Source of the DNA: Myrmaecium sp. VS I D KN 1
Taxonomy: Eukaryota; Ascomycota; Dothideomycetes; Valsariales; Valsariaceae
Length of the DNA stretch: 64,000 bases
Direction: 5' to 3'
Assembly (NCBI GenBank): GCA_019775845.1
Contig: JADQAV010000009.1
Location: 744,001 to 808,000, forward strand
Position 1 is the stretch's first letter, and every line of letters begins with the position of its first letter. The translations under genes and the position numbers were made by a program. Of the stretch, positions 34,849 through 44,634 are shown piece after piece. The notes beneath the pieces are model-generated. The model saw only the letters and a list, made by a program, of their open reading frames with translations, was not told the origin of the DNA and did not search any database.

Positions 34849-35826
34849 ATGTATCACTCGCAATCCCACTTTAACTTCTCCACCATCATCACCACCCTCT
34901 TCTGCTTCCTCTCCTCTTTTCGCGCTTCCGCCCGTCCTCTCGCTGCCGAGAACAGGAGCCAAAGCGATAGCCCGTTCGGTACCCTGGAGATCGACGAGAA
35001 CGCGGAGAATGTGGGCGTCGGCCGCCGCAGCAGCAGCGTCGACGTGACCACCGCCTACCTCTGGGACGTCACTCAGATCGAGACCACCTCGACCACCGTG
35101 GTCAACTTCGCCGTGAACAACAAGGTCAGCCGCATCTACCTTGCCGTCGACCCCACGGTCAGCAACAGCATCTACCAGCGCTTCCTTACGGATTGTCATG
35201 CCAAGTCCATCGCCGTCGATGCCCTGATGGGAGACCCGCTCTGGGGCCTGACGGCCTACCGGGGCGACCTCAACACATACCTCACTTGGCTCAGCACCTT
35301 CCAAAGCGCCGCGGGCAAGACGACCGCCAAGAAGTTCGATGGTCTCCACATTGACATCGAGCCCTACACCCTCGACCAATGGAGCACCAACCAGACCGAC
35401 GTCGTCCGCCAGTGGCAGTCCAACACGATGCTCGCCGTGAACAAGGCCAAGGCGCTGGGCATCCCCATCACGGCCTCGCTCCCCTTCTGGCTGAACACCG
35501 TGGCGACCGACGACAAGAACGTGACGCTGGACGCCTGGATGTTCCAGAACATCAACACGGCCGCCATCATGGCCTACCGCAACACGGCCGCCGCCATGCT
35601 CGACGTGGCCTCCACCGCCATGGCCGCCGCCGCCAGCGCCGGCAAGACGGCCTTCATCGCCGCCGAGACGAACGAGAGCTCGGAGGGGAGCTACATCAGC
35701 TTCTACGGCCTCGGCAAGGCCTACTTCAACAAGCAGATCGCCACCGTCCGGTCGACGGGCAAGACCACCGCGGGCTACGCCGGCATCGCCATCCATGACT
35801 ACACCGGCTTCACCGCCCTGACTTAG
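34849..35826 (+). CDS. secreted TIM-barrel-like protein, putative glycoside hydrolase
   Basis: An intronless 325-aa protein. The N-terminus has a signal peptide (about residues 10-29, STIITTLFCFLSSFRASA), and a short linker with RR near residue 60 may be a processing site. The mature part alternates strand and helix: VSRIYLAVDP, SIAVDALMG, then KKFDGLHIDIEPYTLDQW, ITASLPFWLN and TAAIMAYRNT. The FDGxHxDxEPY motif at the end of a beta strand is laid out like the acidic catalytic strand of GH18-like or related barrels, with the Asp/Glu as candidate catalytic residues. Potential N-glycosylation sites (NQT, NVT, NES) fit secretion. The exact family is not recognised. Bacterial proteins with similar motifs exist, so transfer is possible but not shown. 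Confidence 0.7.
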   Translation: MYHSQSHFNFSTIITTLFCFLSSFRASARPLAAENRSQSDSPFGTLEIDENAENVGVGRRSSSVDVTTAYLWDVTQIETTSTTVVNFAVNNKVSRIYLAVDPTVSNSIYQRFLTDCHAKSIAVDALMGDPLWGLTAYRGDLNTYLTWLSTFQSAAGKTTAKKFDGLHIDIEPYTLDQWSTNQTDVVRQWQSNTMLAVNKAKALGIPITASLPFWLNTVATDDKNVTLDAWMFQNINTAAIMAYRNTAAAMLDVASTAMAAAASAGKTAFIAAETNESSEGSYISFYGLGKAYFNKQIATVRSTGKTTAGYAGIAIHDYTGFTALT

Positions 35827-38247
35827 AAGGAGTGATGGTTCATGCAGAAGGGTGGCGGAAGCGACGTGGGCTATGCATACTAATAGAGTTGGAGCGACAG
35901 ATGGATGAAGATAGAGAAGAGAAGACAGAGTCGAGCTGGACTCGCGAGGGAGAGACAGGACAGAAAGAGACGGAAAGAGAGAAATCACAAACTGTACCGG
36001 TTCGCAGAGAAAAAAGTACTACATGATACCCGTTTTCTCTTTTTTCCTTCTCTTTTCTTGTTCTTCTGCATGGAAGGGAGTAAGTGGGTGGTATGTACTT
36101 CAGCTTCTTGATACAATATACAGACATACACACCTGATGCATCTTATTAACGCTTTTACTGCCTGTTCCATCTCGATTGTTTTCCCTCTTTCCTTATTTT
36201 CTTAGCCCTGGTTCAGGACCGAGTTGCCCTGGGGAGGTGGTGATCAAAGCTTTCATGAAGGAGGCCTTCAGGCTTTTCAGGCCGACGGGCATCCAGGTGT
36301 CCAGGTGGCAGGGCTTTAAGGCTTTAAGGCTTTAAGACGTTCAGGTGTCGAGGCAATCAGGCCTTCTTCACTATCACCGGCCACCGGAGAAAAAACCAGA
36401 AAAAGAAGGCGCGCACGATTGACGCATGCAGGTGCCAAAACCGATGGAATGAAGTGGAGAGACTGCGGCTGAAGAACTCGTCCCCGTCCCTTCTCTGCAG
36501 GTCGGTTGCTTCAGCTTCGGTATCTCTGGGTGTTCTTGCTTTCAATTTTCCTTCTCCTGGTCTTTTTCTGGGCCGGGGGGCACCGATTTTGTATGCCGAA
36601 TACATTGCGTTTCGGAAAGGTTGGTGCTGCGGTTTCAGAATGTCGCTTACTACGGAAGACTGCTGTATTCTATCGCGTGCTCCAGACTGAACATGGGTTC
36701 TTCGGTTGTCCTTGCTTCAAGTTGTTGTTGTCTTGTTGTTGTCTTCGGATGAACCGGTTACCTTACGGAGTACTAATGTCAGGGACCGGAACGTTTCATC
36801 GCTAACGAGGACCGATCATGGATTTTGATGGGGCTCGCCGCAATGCACGATGGATGGAGGATGATTGATAAGATCCTACAGGATCATATAGTACATACAT
36901 CCTGAGTAGTACTGTACTATGTAGTAGTTCTATACAATACATACTTGTCAAGTCCGCGACCTGCAGATCCATCTCAGCAGCAGAATCCTCAGGACTTCAT
37001 CATGGAGATAAGTACTACTCACCTGACCGGACAGGGGCAGTGATTCAGTAGGCGGGACAGACGCAGGGATTCCCAATCCATCACGGCGTCATGTAGAAAC
37101 TGATGTGAAGACGGGAGGTGGAAATCAGAAGCGAGGATTTCCCTACCCCTCCATACCGTGCCCCCTCCCTCGCGTAGTTGCGCCGAAGGACTTCCGCGGC
37201 CATTCTTCAGCTCTCTCTCTCTCTCTCCGGTTCCACCACGCTCCTTGAGGTTTGAATGACTGGGAATCAGTGTATTTCCATGAACTTGCCACCGATTGCC
37301 GATGTCGACCATCGGTCCAACAGTCCCTCGAGGCTCATATCGCCGTTTTGAAGGGCGCAGAGAGATCGCACAACACAGCTCCAGAGATACATAATATCCG
37401 ATTCTTCGAATGTATCATCAGTATTCTTTGGGTTACATGGCTTTCTCGACCATATGGCTAGTGTCCGCATTCGGCCCTTGTTTTCTGTTTCATTTCGGAC
37501 GGATAGAAGAGGAACAAGGAACAGTGCTCTCCTCCTTGCGAAAGCCGCTTGCTACCTTAGCAACTCTTTATCTCGTTTGCTGCCTCCTTCGATCCGATCT
37601 GAGTGATAACCCACCAAGACGTTTACAGGATGGATGATAGCAACGGTAACAGTGAGTCTCTCCCGTCTGCAACTGCAAGCTATCGGTAGCGGCAGCGGTT
37701 ACCGGGGGTGTGGGATGGCAGCGGCATCGAGAATGTCAGGGTCCAGGGGGCCAATGGCGGGACGGGATGCCAGCCTTGATGCCTGATTGGGCAATTCATC
37801 CATGCGACTGTCACGGCTTCCCTGTCCAACGGTTGAACTACCGCCCGTCACAGCGCTTTGCTCCGGCCTGTCCACTTCTCTCCGACCTCAGCTTCCAGCC
37901 GGGTCACACCCGTCACCGAGAACGTCGCCGAATGATGCGCCGGGATGCCCTGGCCCCGCCATCACTCATGGAGACGGATGCCCCTCGACCCTTCCATCTC
38001 GGATCCCCATTCGCCTCCTCCTCACGCTAGCCGGCGTGACTTGCATTGGACTGTGAGGGGGATGGGCTGGACCGGGAATGCGTCGTGAGGTACATATTGC
38101 CTCCCAGGACCCGTGCGTTCACCCGGCGATGTAGGCACAGAGGTGTCTCACTTTTCCTTCCGGTCTTGCTGCAAACTCGAGGCTGTCCTCGAAACATATC
38201 CTACCGCAAAGCAGCAGAACATATATCGTCGTCCGCCTCCCGCCGTC
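35827..38247. other. intergenic, no supported gene
   Basis: About 2.4 kb without a convincing gene. It contains purine-rich DNA (35900-36010), a small tandem repeat near 36312 and several TACT/AGTA-rich palindromic stretches around 36880-36950. Confidence 0.45.
36312..36335 (+). repeat. GGCTTTAA tandem repeat, three perfect copies
   Basis: Three exact 8-bp units, embedded in a wider region (36255-36365) of imperfect CAGG/TTCAGG-like repeats. Confidence 0.8.
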
Positions 38248-39774
38248 ATGCCGGGAGGAATTCACCCGCCGCTCGATGTCATCGCCTCCTGGCCGGCGGC
38301 GAACTACGTCAACCCTCAGACGCGGGGTTGGGGGCTCGTCGTGCTCGCCTGCGTCCTGGCCGCCGTCACGCTGCTTGCCGTGTCCGCGAGGCTGTGGGCG
38401 CGGTTCGTGCTGCAGCACAATTCGGGGCTGGACGACTACTTCATCATCGTGGCTATGGTAAGTAACTCGGGTCAAAGAGGAGAAACACGGCGCTCCCACG
38501 TCTGGAAGGAGAAGCAGAAGGAGAAGAGGAAGAGGAAGAAAAAGACGGTTCTCTCCTGCAATTGAAACTCCATCTGACGTCTGTCCACCCATAGATTCCC
38601 GTCATCGGCTTTGCCGTGCTCACCTGCCTCGCCTCCCGCCGGTTCGGGTTCGACCGGCACATCTGGGACCTGCATCCGGGCCAGGCCGTGCAGTCGCGGA
38701 AGGCCATCTTCGCCATGGAGCTGACCTACATCCCGGCCACGTCCCTGACGAAGATCAGCATCCTCCTCTTCTACCGCCGGCTGGCCGCGAACTCGCTCTC
38801 CCGCCCGTTCCTGTACATCGTCTACGCCTCGATCGTCTCCGTGGCCGTCTACATGGTCACCTTCGTCGTCGCCATCTTCTTCACCTGCCGACCCATGGCC
38901 GCCATGTGGATGCAGGTCGACCTGACCTGGGCGGCCACGCACGAAGGGCAATATCAATGCCTGGATGAGGAGGCCGCCCTGATGGCGGCCGCCATCATCA
39001 GCATCGTCCAAGACTTCCTGGCGTGCGCCCTGCCGACGATGCTCTTCTGGAAGCTGCAGATTCCCTTGCGGCAAAAGGTCCTCCTAAGCTCGATCTTCGC
39101 GGTTGGATTCTTGTAAGTCGAGTCGCGACGTCTCTCCTCTACGAATTGCAGCGTGCATGGCTAATCAGGGTCCGCCCGTCGATCTCAGTCTCTGCCTGAC
39201 CGGCATCTTCCGCCTCCTGGCCATCGACAACCTCTTCACCAAGACGTACGACACCACCTGGGCGGCCGAGTCGGTCTGGGCGTGGACGGCAGTGGAGACG
39301 CATCTCGGGGTGGTCTGCGCCAGCGCGCCCGCCCTCAAACCCTTCTTCCGCCGCTACCTCTCCGGCTCGACGGCGTCCGCGTCCGGGTCCGGGTCCGGCC
39401 TGAAGCGGAGCGGGTACGCCGCCGGCTACCGCCGCGGCCGGGACGAGGAAGGCCTTCGCGCCGGCGCGCAGGGGAGCAGCTGCTGCAGCCGTGCCCAGGA
39501 GGAGCCGGGGTGGAAGGAGGTTGAGTTGGGACGCATCGCGGTTGTGCGGGAGGTCGAGCTGCGGGAGGAGCGGGAGGCGGGGAGGCACATCGGTGTTGCG
39601 CGGGGCAGCGGGGAGCTGGAGTCGGAGGGCTGGAGGGCGGGGCCTTCTGGCGGCGAGGTGGAGGCGGAGGCGGAGGCACGGCCGGTGGGGAGTAATAGCA
39701 GCCTGGAAGAGCTGCGACCTCGTGATGGGGGCGGCAGTGGTGGTGTTGGTGTTGGTCTTGGACGGTGGATTTAA
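38248..39774 (+). CDS. seven-TM rhodopsin-domain integral membrane protein (PTH11-related family)
   Basis: Three exons, 38248-38457, 38595-39112 and 39189-39774, encode 437 aa; introns are 137 and 76 nt and the phases agree. Seven hydrophobic helices can be counted, starting with GLVVLACVLAAVTLLAVSAR. The conserved GLDDYFIIVAM, then TKISILLFYRRL in helix 3, and AAIISIVQDFLACALPTM are typical of the fungal rhodopsin-domain family. There is no N-terminal CFEM domain. The C-terminal tail of about 110 residues is Ser/Gly/Glu/Arg-rich and cytosolic. The exon-exon junction VGFF-LCLTGIF rebuilds a helix, which confirms the second intron. Some relatives sense surfaces or plant cues; here the ligand is unknown. 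Confidence 0.85.
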
Positions 39775-40451
39775 TACCGTTCTCTCTCTCTCTCTTAGTT
39801 TCACATCTTAGCCCGAGCTCAGGGTTGTTTCCTTCTGTTTACACTATTTTTTTGGTTCTCGACCACAAGAATTCCCATGTACCACTAACGACATTTCAAC
39901 TGCGACAACAATTATCTGGCCCTTCCGGCTGGGAAGAGTAAGGTACGATCATGTATAACACAACACACATTTTGACCCCTGGCGTCTCGGCGTGGTGGAG
40001 AACGGGGGCACACGGGGGTTGTTGGGCGTACAATGATGAAACGCATACCGCCTTCTCGTGTGTGTGATGCTACATTCAATCGAGGTAAGTATAAAAGATC
40101 TAGGCTCATCGAAGAAAATGAAAATCGCCGAAATACTATTTTTCCTACGGGTGGGGGCGCACTTTTCCAGTTAAACTCTATCCTTATCGTTCCTTTCTTC
40201 CTTTCTTTCTTTCCGTCTCTCTTCCTTCGGTGGATTTTTTTTTGTTTGGTTCTATTTTCAACGCGCCGATATCGGGTCCCTTTTATAAAAGCGATCACTT
40301 ACCTACTACTCACTAGGAGATACCTAGGTGACCCCCACGAGTCCCCTAGTATTTGGTGAGGTGACGTCTATTATCTTCAGATATCTTCCGTTGTTATTTT
40401 CTTCCAGCCTCCATCCACCCATCTCTCTCTTCCTCCCCAACCACCAACCCA
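39775..40451. other. intergenic, promoter of the monooxygenase gene
   Basis: Contains CT-rich tracts (TTTCTTCCTTTCTTTCTTTC near 40190) and a near-palindromic CCTAGG/CCCCTAG area at 40323-40350. No TATA box is obvious close to the start. Confidence 0.45.
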
Positions 40452-42350
40452 ATGCTCCCCGTCGCCATCATCGGCGGCGGCCCCGTCGGCCTCGCCTCCT
40501 CGATCCTGCTCTCGCAGCACGGGATCGCGCACGTCGTCTACGAGCGGCACGGCGGCACGTCCATCCACCCGAAAGCCTGCGGCCTCAACCAGCGCACCGC
40601 CGAGCTGTTCCGGCAGCTGGGGGTGGAAGCGGAGGTGCTGGCGGCCAGCGCGCCGCCTGCCCGGGCCGGAAGGACGGCGTGGTATACGGCGTTGGGACCG
40701 GGCGGGCGGGAGATTTGTGGGAGGGATGCGTGGGGTGGTGGTGGTGGTGGTGGTGGTGGGGCGGAAGTGTATGAGAGGCATAGTCCGTGTGCGTATGTGA
40801 TTTGTCCGCAGATTCGGTTGGAGCCGATTTTGCAGCGGAGGGCGTTGGGGTTGTGTCCCGGCGTGGTGCGGTATCGGAGGGAGGTGGTCGGGGTGGAGGA
40901 GAAGGAGGATCGGGTGGTGTTGAGGGTGCGTAGTCGGAAGGGGGAGAAGGAGGAGGAGGATGGGGAGGAGGAACAGGAGGAGGTTGTGGAGGCGAAGTAT
41001 GTGCTGGTTGCGGACGGCGGCAGGGGCATCACGGAACAGCTGGGCATCCGGTGGGAAGGCGAGAGGGACATCGTGGACATGATCACGGCGCACCTCCGCG
41101 CGCCCCTCCGCCGCCATCACCCGGACCCGCGCAACTTCATCACCTGGTTCGTCAACCCGGAGCTGGGCGGGAGCATCGGGTCCGGTTACCTGTATCACGT
41201 CGGGTCGTATGACCAGCGGAAGGAGTCGGAGGCGGAGGCGGAGGCGGAGGCGGAGGCGGAGTCAGAGAAGGAGGAGGAATGGGTATTCGCCTGCGCCATG
41301 GGCCCCCACGAGCCCAAGCGACTCGACGAGGACGCCATGCTCGCCCGCTTCCGCCAGAGCGTCACCATCCCGGACTTGCCCGTCGACATCCTCTCGCTAA
41401 GCCACTGGTCCGTCAACGCCATCACGGCCGCGCAATACCGCAGCCGCGACGGGCGAGGCCGCGCCTTCCTCGTCGGCGACGCCGCCCACCGCATCCCCCC
41501 CTGGGGCGCCCTCGGCCTCAACACCGGCCTGCAAGACGTGCAGAACCTGATCTGGAAGCTGGCGCTCGCCCTCCGCACCGACGACGGCGACGGTGGAGAG
41601 CAGCGCTACTCCCGCCTACTGTCAACCTACGACCGCGAACGCCGCCCCATCGGCCGCTGGGTCTGCACCTCCAGCCTGCGGAACCTGCGGCAACACGGCC
41701 TCGCCATGGATGCCGCCCTGGGTCTCGACCCCCGCGCACCCGTCGCGGCCAACCGCCGCGCCATGGCCGCGTACTTCGACCCCGCGCACCCGGATCACGT
41801 CGCCAAGCGGAACGCCGTCCGCGCCGCGCAGCGGGTTATGGATACTGAGTTCCACGCCCCGGGGGCGGAGTGCGGGTGGTTTTATCCGTCCGTCGGCGCA
41901 GCTGACGGCGGTGAGGATGCCCCCTACGATATCCCGGACGTGACGACCTACCACCCGACCTCCCGCCCCGGCCACCATCTCCCGCACGCCTGGCTGCGTC
42001 GGCGTTCCGGTTCCGATCCGGGCATCTCCACCCGCGACCTCCCGCCGTCGGATCGGTTGTTGCTCCTTGCGGGCCCGGCGGGAGCTGGTTGGACGGCTGC
42101 CGGGGCCGGCGCGCTTGTGCACGTTGTCGTGCTTGGGGTTGGCGATGGGATGTGCGAGGGCGGGTGCGATCCGGAGGAGGTGTGGGCGACGGTGGTTGCG
42201 GGGGAGGAGGAGGAGCTGGCGAGGGACGGCGCGGTGCTGGTTAGGCCTGATGGCATTGTTGCCTGGCGCGCACGGTCGTATGATCCTGCGCTGGTGAAGG
42301 AGGAGTTCCCGGCGGTGGTGAGGCGGGTGTTGTGTTTGGATGATGCGTAG
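40452..42350 (+). CDS. FAD-dependent aromatic-ring monooxygenase (phenol hydroxylase-like)
   Basis: An intronless 632-aa protein. The N-terminal dinucleotide fold has AIIGGGPVGLASS (GxGxxG), then an acidic end of strand 2 (YERH). KYVLVADGG fits the second FAD/NAD(P)H motif. FLVGDAAHRIPPWGALGLNT near residue 340 is the GD motif that binds the FAD ribityl chain, followed by QDVQNLIWKL. The C-terminal third ends with DGAVLVRPDGIVAWR, the thioredoxin-like domain of phenol hydroxylases. These enzymes insert one oxygen atom into an aromatic ring using NAD(P)H. Two in-frame microsatellites interrupt the protein: nine Gly (about residues 96-104) and an Ala-Glu repeat (about 258-270). It is convergent with the amylase gene, 286 bp apart. 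The substrate is unknown. Confidence 0.88.
   Translation: MLPVAIIGGGPVGLASSILLSQHGIAHVVYERHGGTSIHPKACGLNQRTAELFRQLGVEAEVLAASAPPARAGRTAWYTALGPGGREICGRDAWGGGGGGGGGAEVYERHSPCAYVICPQIRLEPILQRRALGLCPGVVRYRREVVGVEEKEDRVVLRVRSRKGEKEEEDGEEEQEEVVEAKYVLVADGGRGITEQLGIRWEGERDIVDMITAHLRAPLRRHHPDPRNFITWFVNPELGGSIGSGYLYHVGSYDQRKESEAEAEAEAEAESEKEEEWVFACAMGPHEPKRLDEDAMLARFRQSVTIPDLPVDILSLSHWSVNAITAAQYRSRDGRGRAFLVGDAAHRIPPWGALGLNTGLQDVQNLIWKLALALRTDDGDGGEQRYSRLLSTYDRERRPIGRWVCTSSLRNLRQHGLAMDAALGLDPRAPVAANRRAMAAYFDPAHPDHVAKRNAVRAAQRVMDTEFHAPGAECGWFYPSVGAADGGEDAPYDIPDVTTYHPTSRPGHHLPHAWLRRRSGSDPGISTRDLPPSDRLLLLAGPAGAGWTAAGAGALVHVVVLGVGDGMCEGGCDPEEVWATVVAGEEEELARDGAVLVRPDGIVAWRARSYDPALVKEEFPAVVRRVLCLDDA
40735..40760 (+). 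repeat. GGT trinucleotide microsatellite inside the monooxygenase gene
   Basis: About eight GGT units encode the poly-Gly run. It is probably polymorphic between strains. Confidence 0.8.
41226..41262 (+). repeat. GGAGGC hexanucleotide repeat inside the monooxygenase gene
   Basis: About six units encode alternating Glu-Ala in a surface loop between conserved blocks. Confidence 0.75.
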
Positions 42351-42636
42351 GGGTCGGTTGGATCTCGTGGCGGGGAGGGAGGGTGGGGAAGAAGAGATAC
42401 CACGATCACAACGATGAGGACGATTAAGATGGATGATGCGCGGGAACACAAGAGATATATATACGGACTAACTTGTTCTATCACTCGCGTTTCTCATATA
42501 CAGCTTTATTGTCTCATCATCGTAACCAATCTCACCGACACAACGAGAACGGATCAACCCCCCATTCACCCCGACCACCAACCGCCCTGGCCTCTCAAAG
42601 ACCTCTCATATGTACAGATACAGATACATCCACAGC

Positions 42637-44509
42637 TCACCGCCAGGTATTGCTGATCGTTGCGGTGCTCGCGCACGTCGGGACGGTGTAGCTGCGGTTC
42701 GGGTCCGATTCCCAGGTGACGGTGCCGTCGCTCGTGACGCGGACGAACTTGTACTCGAACGACGTGCCGGCAGGCAGGCTGACCGTCACGCTCCAGAGCG
42801 GGTTGCTGGACGTGTACGCGGACGCGCTCAGGGCCAGCCCGGAGGTTGCGCTCCAGCTGCTGAGCTGGGAGATGGAGCCCGTCAGGCGGATGGTGTCGCC
42901 GTAGTTGGTGGTGACGAGCTCATTGAAGGTGACGGCGACGGTGGCGGCGCAGGAGGCGGTCGAGGTGGACGTCTTGGTGGTCGTGGACAGGGTCGTCGCC
43001 GTGGCCGTGCCGGTCGCCGTGGAGACGACGAGCGCCTCGGGCCCGCCGCTGGACAGCTGCACGCAGATCTGGCCGTTGCTGTCGGCGGTGTACGAGTTGC
43101 CGGTGACCGTGCTGGTCCAGGTGGTGCCGCTGGCCTGCTGGGTGCTGAAGCAGATGGTGCTGCTGTCGGAGCTGCCGCGGTTGGACGTGACGACGATGAG
43201 CTTGCCGCTCGCACGGGACCAGGCGTACGCGTTGTCGGTTGTGTACAGGTGAACGTGATCGTTACCGGCGAGGCCACCGGCCGCGGTGCGCGCGGCGGAG
43301 AGGGCGGCGATGGTGGTGTAGATGTCCCCCGTGGTGCTGTATCCGCTACGCCAGAGATCCTCGCGGTTCGCCGGGTCCGACGAACCCGAGTAGCCTTGCT
43401 CGGTGCCGTAGTAGACGATGGGGATGCCTCTGGCCAGGATCACGTAGGCCAGAGCGTTCTTGAGGAGGGCGTGGTCGCTGGTGTAGCTCAGGAAACGTGG
43501 ATTGTCGTGGTTGTCGATGAAGTTGCCCAGCAGCGTCGGGTCGGAGAAGGTCGAGCCGACGGAATCGTGGTTGCTGACGAGGTCGGTGAAGGACGCACCC
43601 TGCGCGAAGACGCGGATGAGCGGATAGTAGATGGGGTAGTTGAGCAGGCCCGGCATCACCGATTGATAGCCGGCCACGTAGGAGGTGTCGCCGGAGAAGA
43701 CTTCCCCGATGGCGTAGGTGCCCGCCGCCGACACGAAGCCGGGCCAGTAATCCTTCTCCACGTGCTTGACGGTGTCCACGCGGAGACCGTCGAAGCTGTA
43801 GTTGCTGACCAGGCCGTGGACCCAGGTTTGGAAGAGGGACCGGATGGTGCTATCGGTGGTGTCCAGGTCAGGAAGGCCGGAGATCCAGCACGTCTCGATG
43901 CTGGACTGGCTGCTGTAGTCAATGTCGCACTGGGTGTGATAGGAGCTCTCCTCGTTCAGGGGAGGCGGGGAGAGGTTGGCGATGCCGCAGGAGCCCATGT
44001 GATTGGCGACAACGTCCACCATCACGTACATGCCCTGAATGAGAGTCAGCGGAGGGTTTCGGCTTTGGCTGGTTCGCGTTCAGACACCTTTGCATGGGCG
44101 GCCGCAACGAAGTTCTTCAGATCATCCGCACTGCCGTAGTTCGTGTTGACGTTGTAGAGCGCCTTGGCCCAGTAGCCGTGGTAGCCACCGTCGCAGTCTG
44201 CGATAAGATTGAGTGATTGCTTCGGAGGCGGGATGGAAAAGGTCGATCGTGCTTACTCTCGACGACGGGGGTGATCCAGATGGAATCGAAGCCCATCCCT
44301 TGGATGTAGTCCAGCTTGCTCGACAAGCCGCTCCACGTGCCGCCGCAGTAGTTGCTCAGGTCACTACATGCGGTCGTGGTGGACGGATTGGCGACGCGGT
44401 CGGTCAACGCGAAGTAGATGTTGCGGGACCTCCAGTCAGAGTTGCTGGCCGCGAGCAGCTGCAGCGGGTACAGCAGCAGCAAGGCTGAGAGGGCGAGGAA
44501 GGATCGCAT
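42637..44509 (-). CDS. secreted alpha-amylase with CBM20 starch-binding domain
   Basis: Three exons on the minus strand, 44509-44257, 44197-44088 and 44034-42637, encode 586 aa; introns are 59 and 53 nt. A signal peptide ([20 protein letters not shown]) is followed by the GH13 barrel of the Taka-amylase type. Catalytic residues appear as D208 (GLRVDTVKH), E232 (AIGEVF) and D298 ([10 protein letters not shown]), and VDVVANHMG is conserved region I. After a Thr/Ser linker ([19 protein letters not shown]) comes a CBM20 of about 100 residues ([17 protein letters not shown], then FEYKFVRV, ending TISNTWR). It cuts internal alpha-1,4 bonds of starch outside the cell, and the CBM20 allows binding of raw granules. 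A TATA element lies about 120 bp upstream. I saw no certain AmyR site. Confidence 0.95.
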
Positions 44510-44628
44510 CCTGACAACGTCTTGAAGTCCACCGAAGAGGCGGTGGATCAGAGGGGGAGGAGAATGGCAAGGGCCAAGAGAGGATGAGGGAGGTGAAGAT
44601 GGTCCTCAAGGGCGCGGGGACGATCATC

Positions 44629-44634
44629 TTATAA
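44629..44634 (-). promoter_or_regulatory. TATA box of the amylase gene
   Basis: On the minus strand this reads TATAAG within TTTTATAAGATG, about 120 bp before the ATG at 44509. Confidence 0.5.

Noticed and set aside
38248-44509. Secondary-metabolite cluster (rhodopsin-domain protein, monooxygenase, amylase)
   Set aside because: No polyketide synthase, NRPS, terpene synthase or pathway regulator; the genes have unrelated roles.
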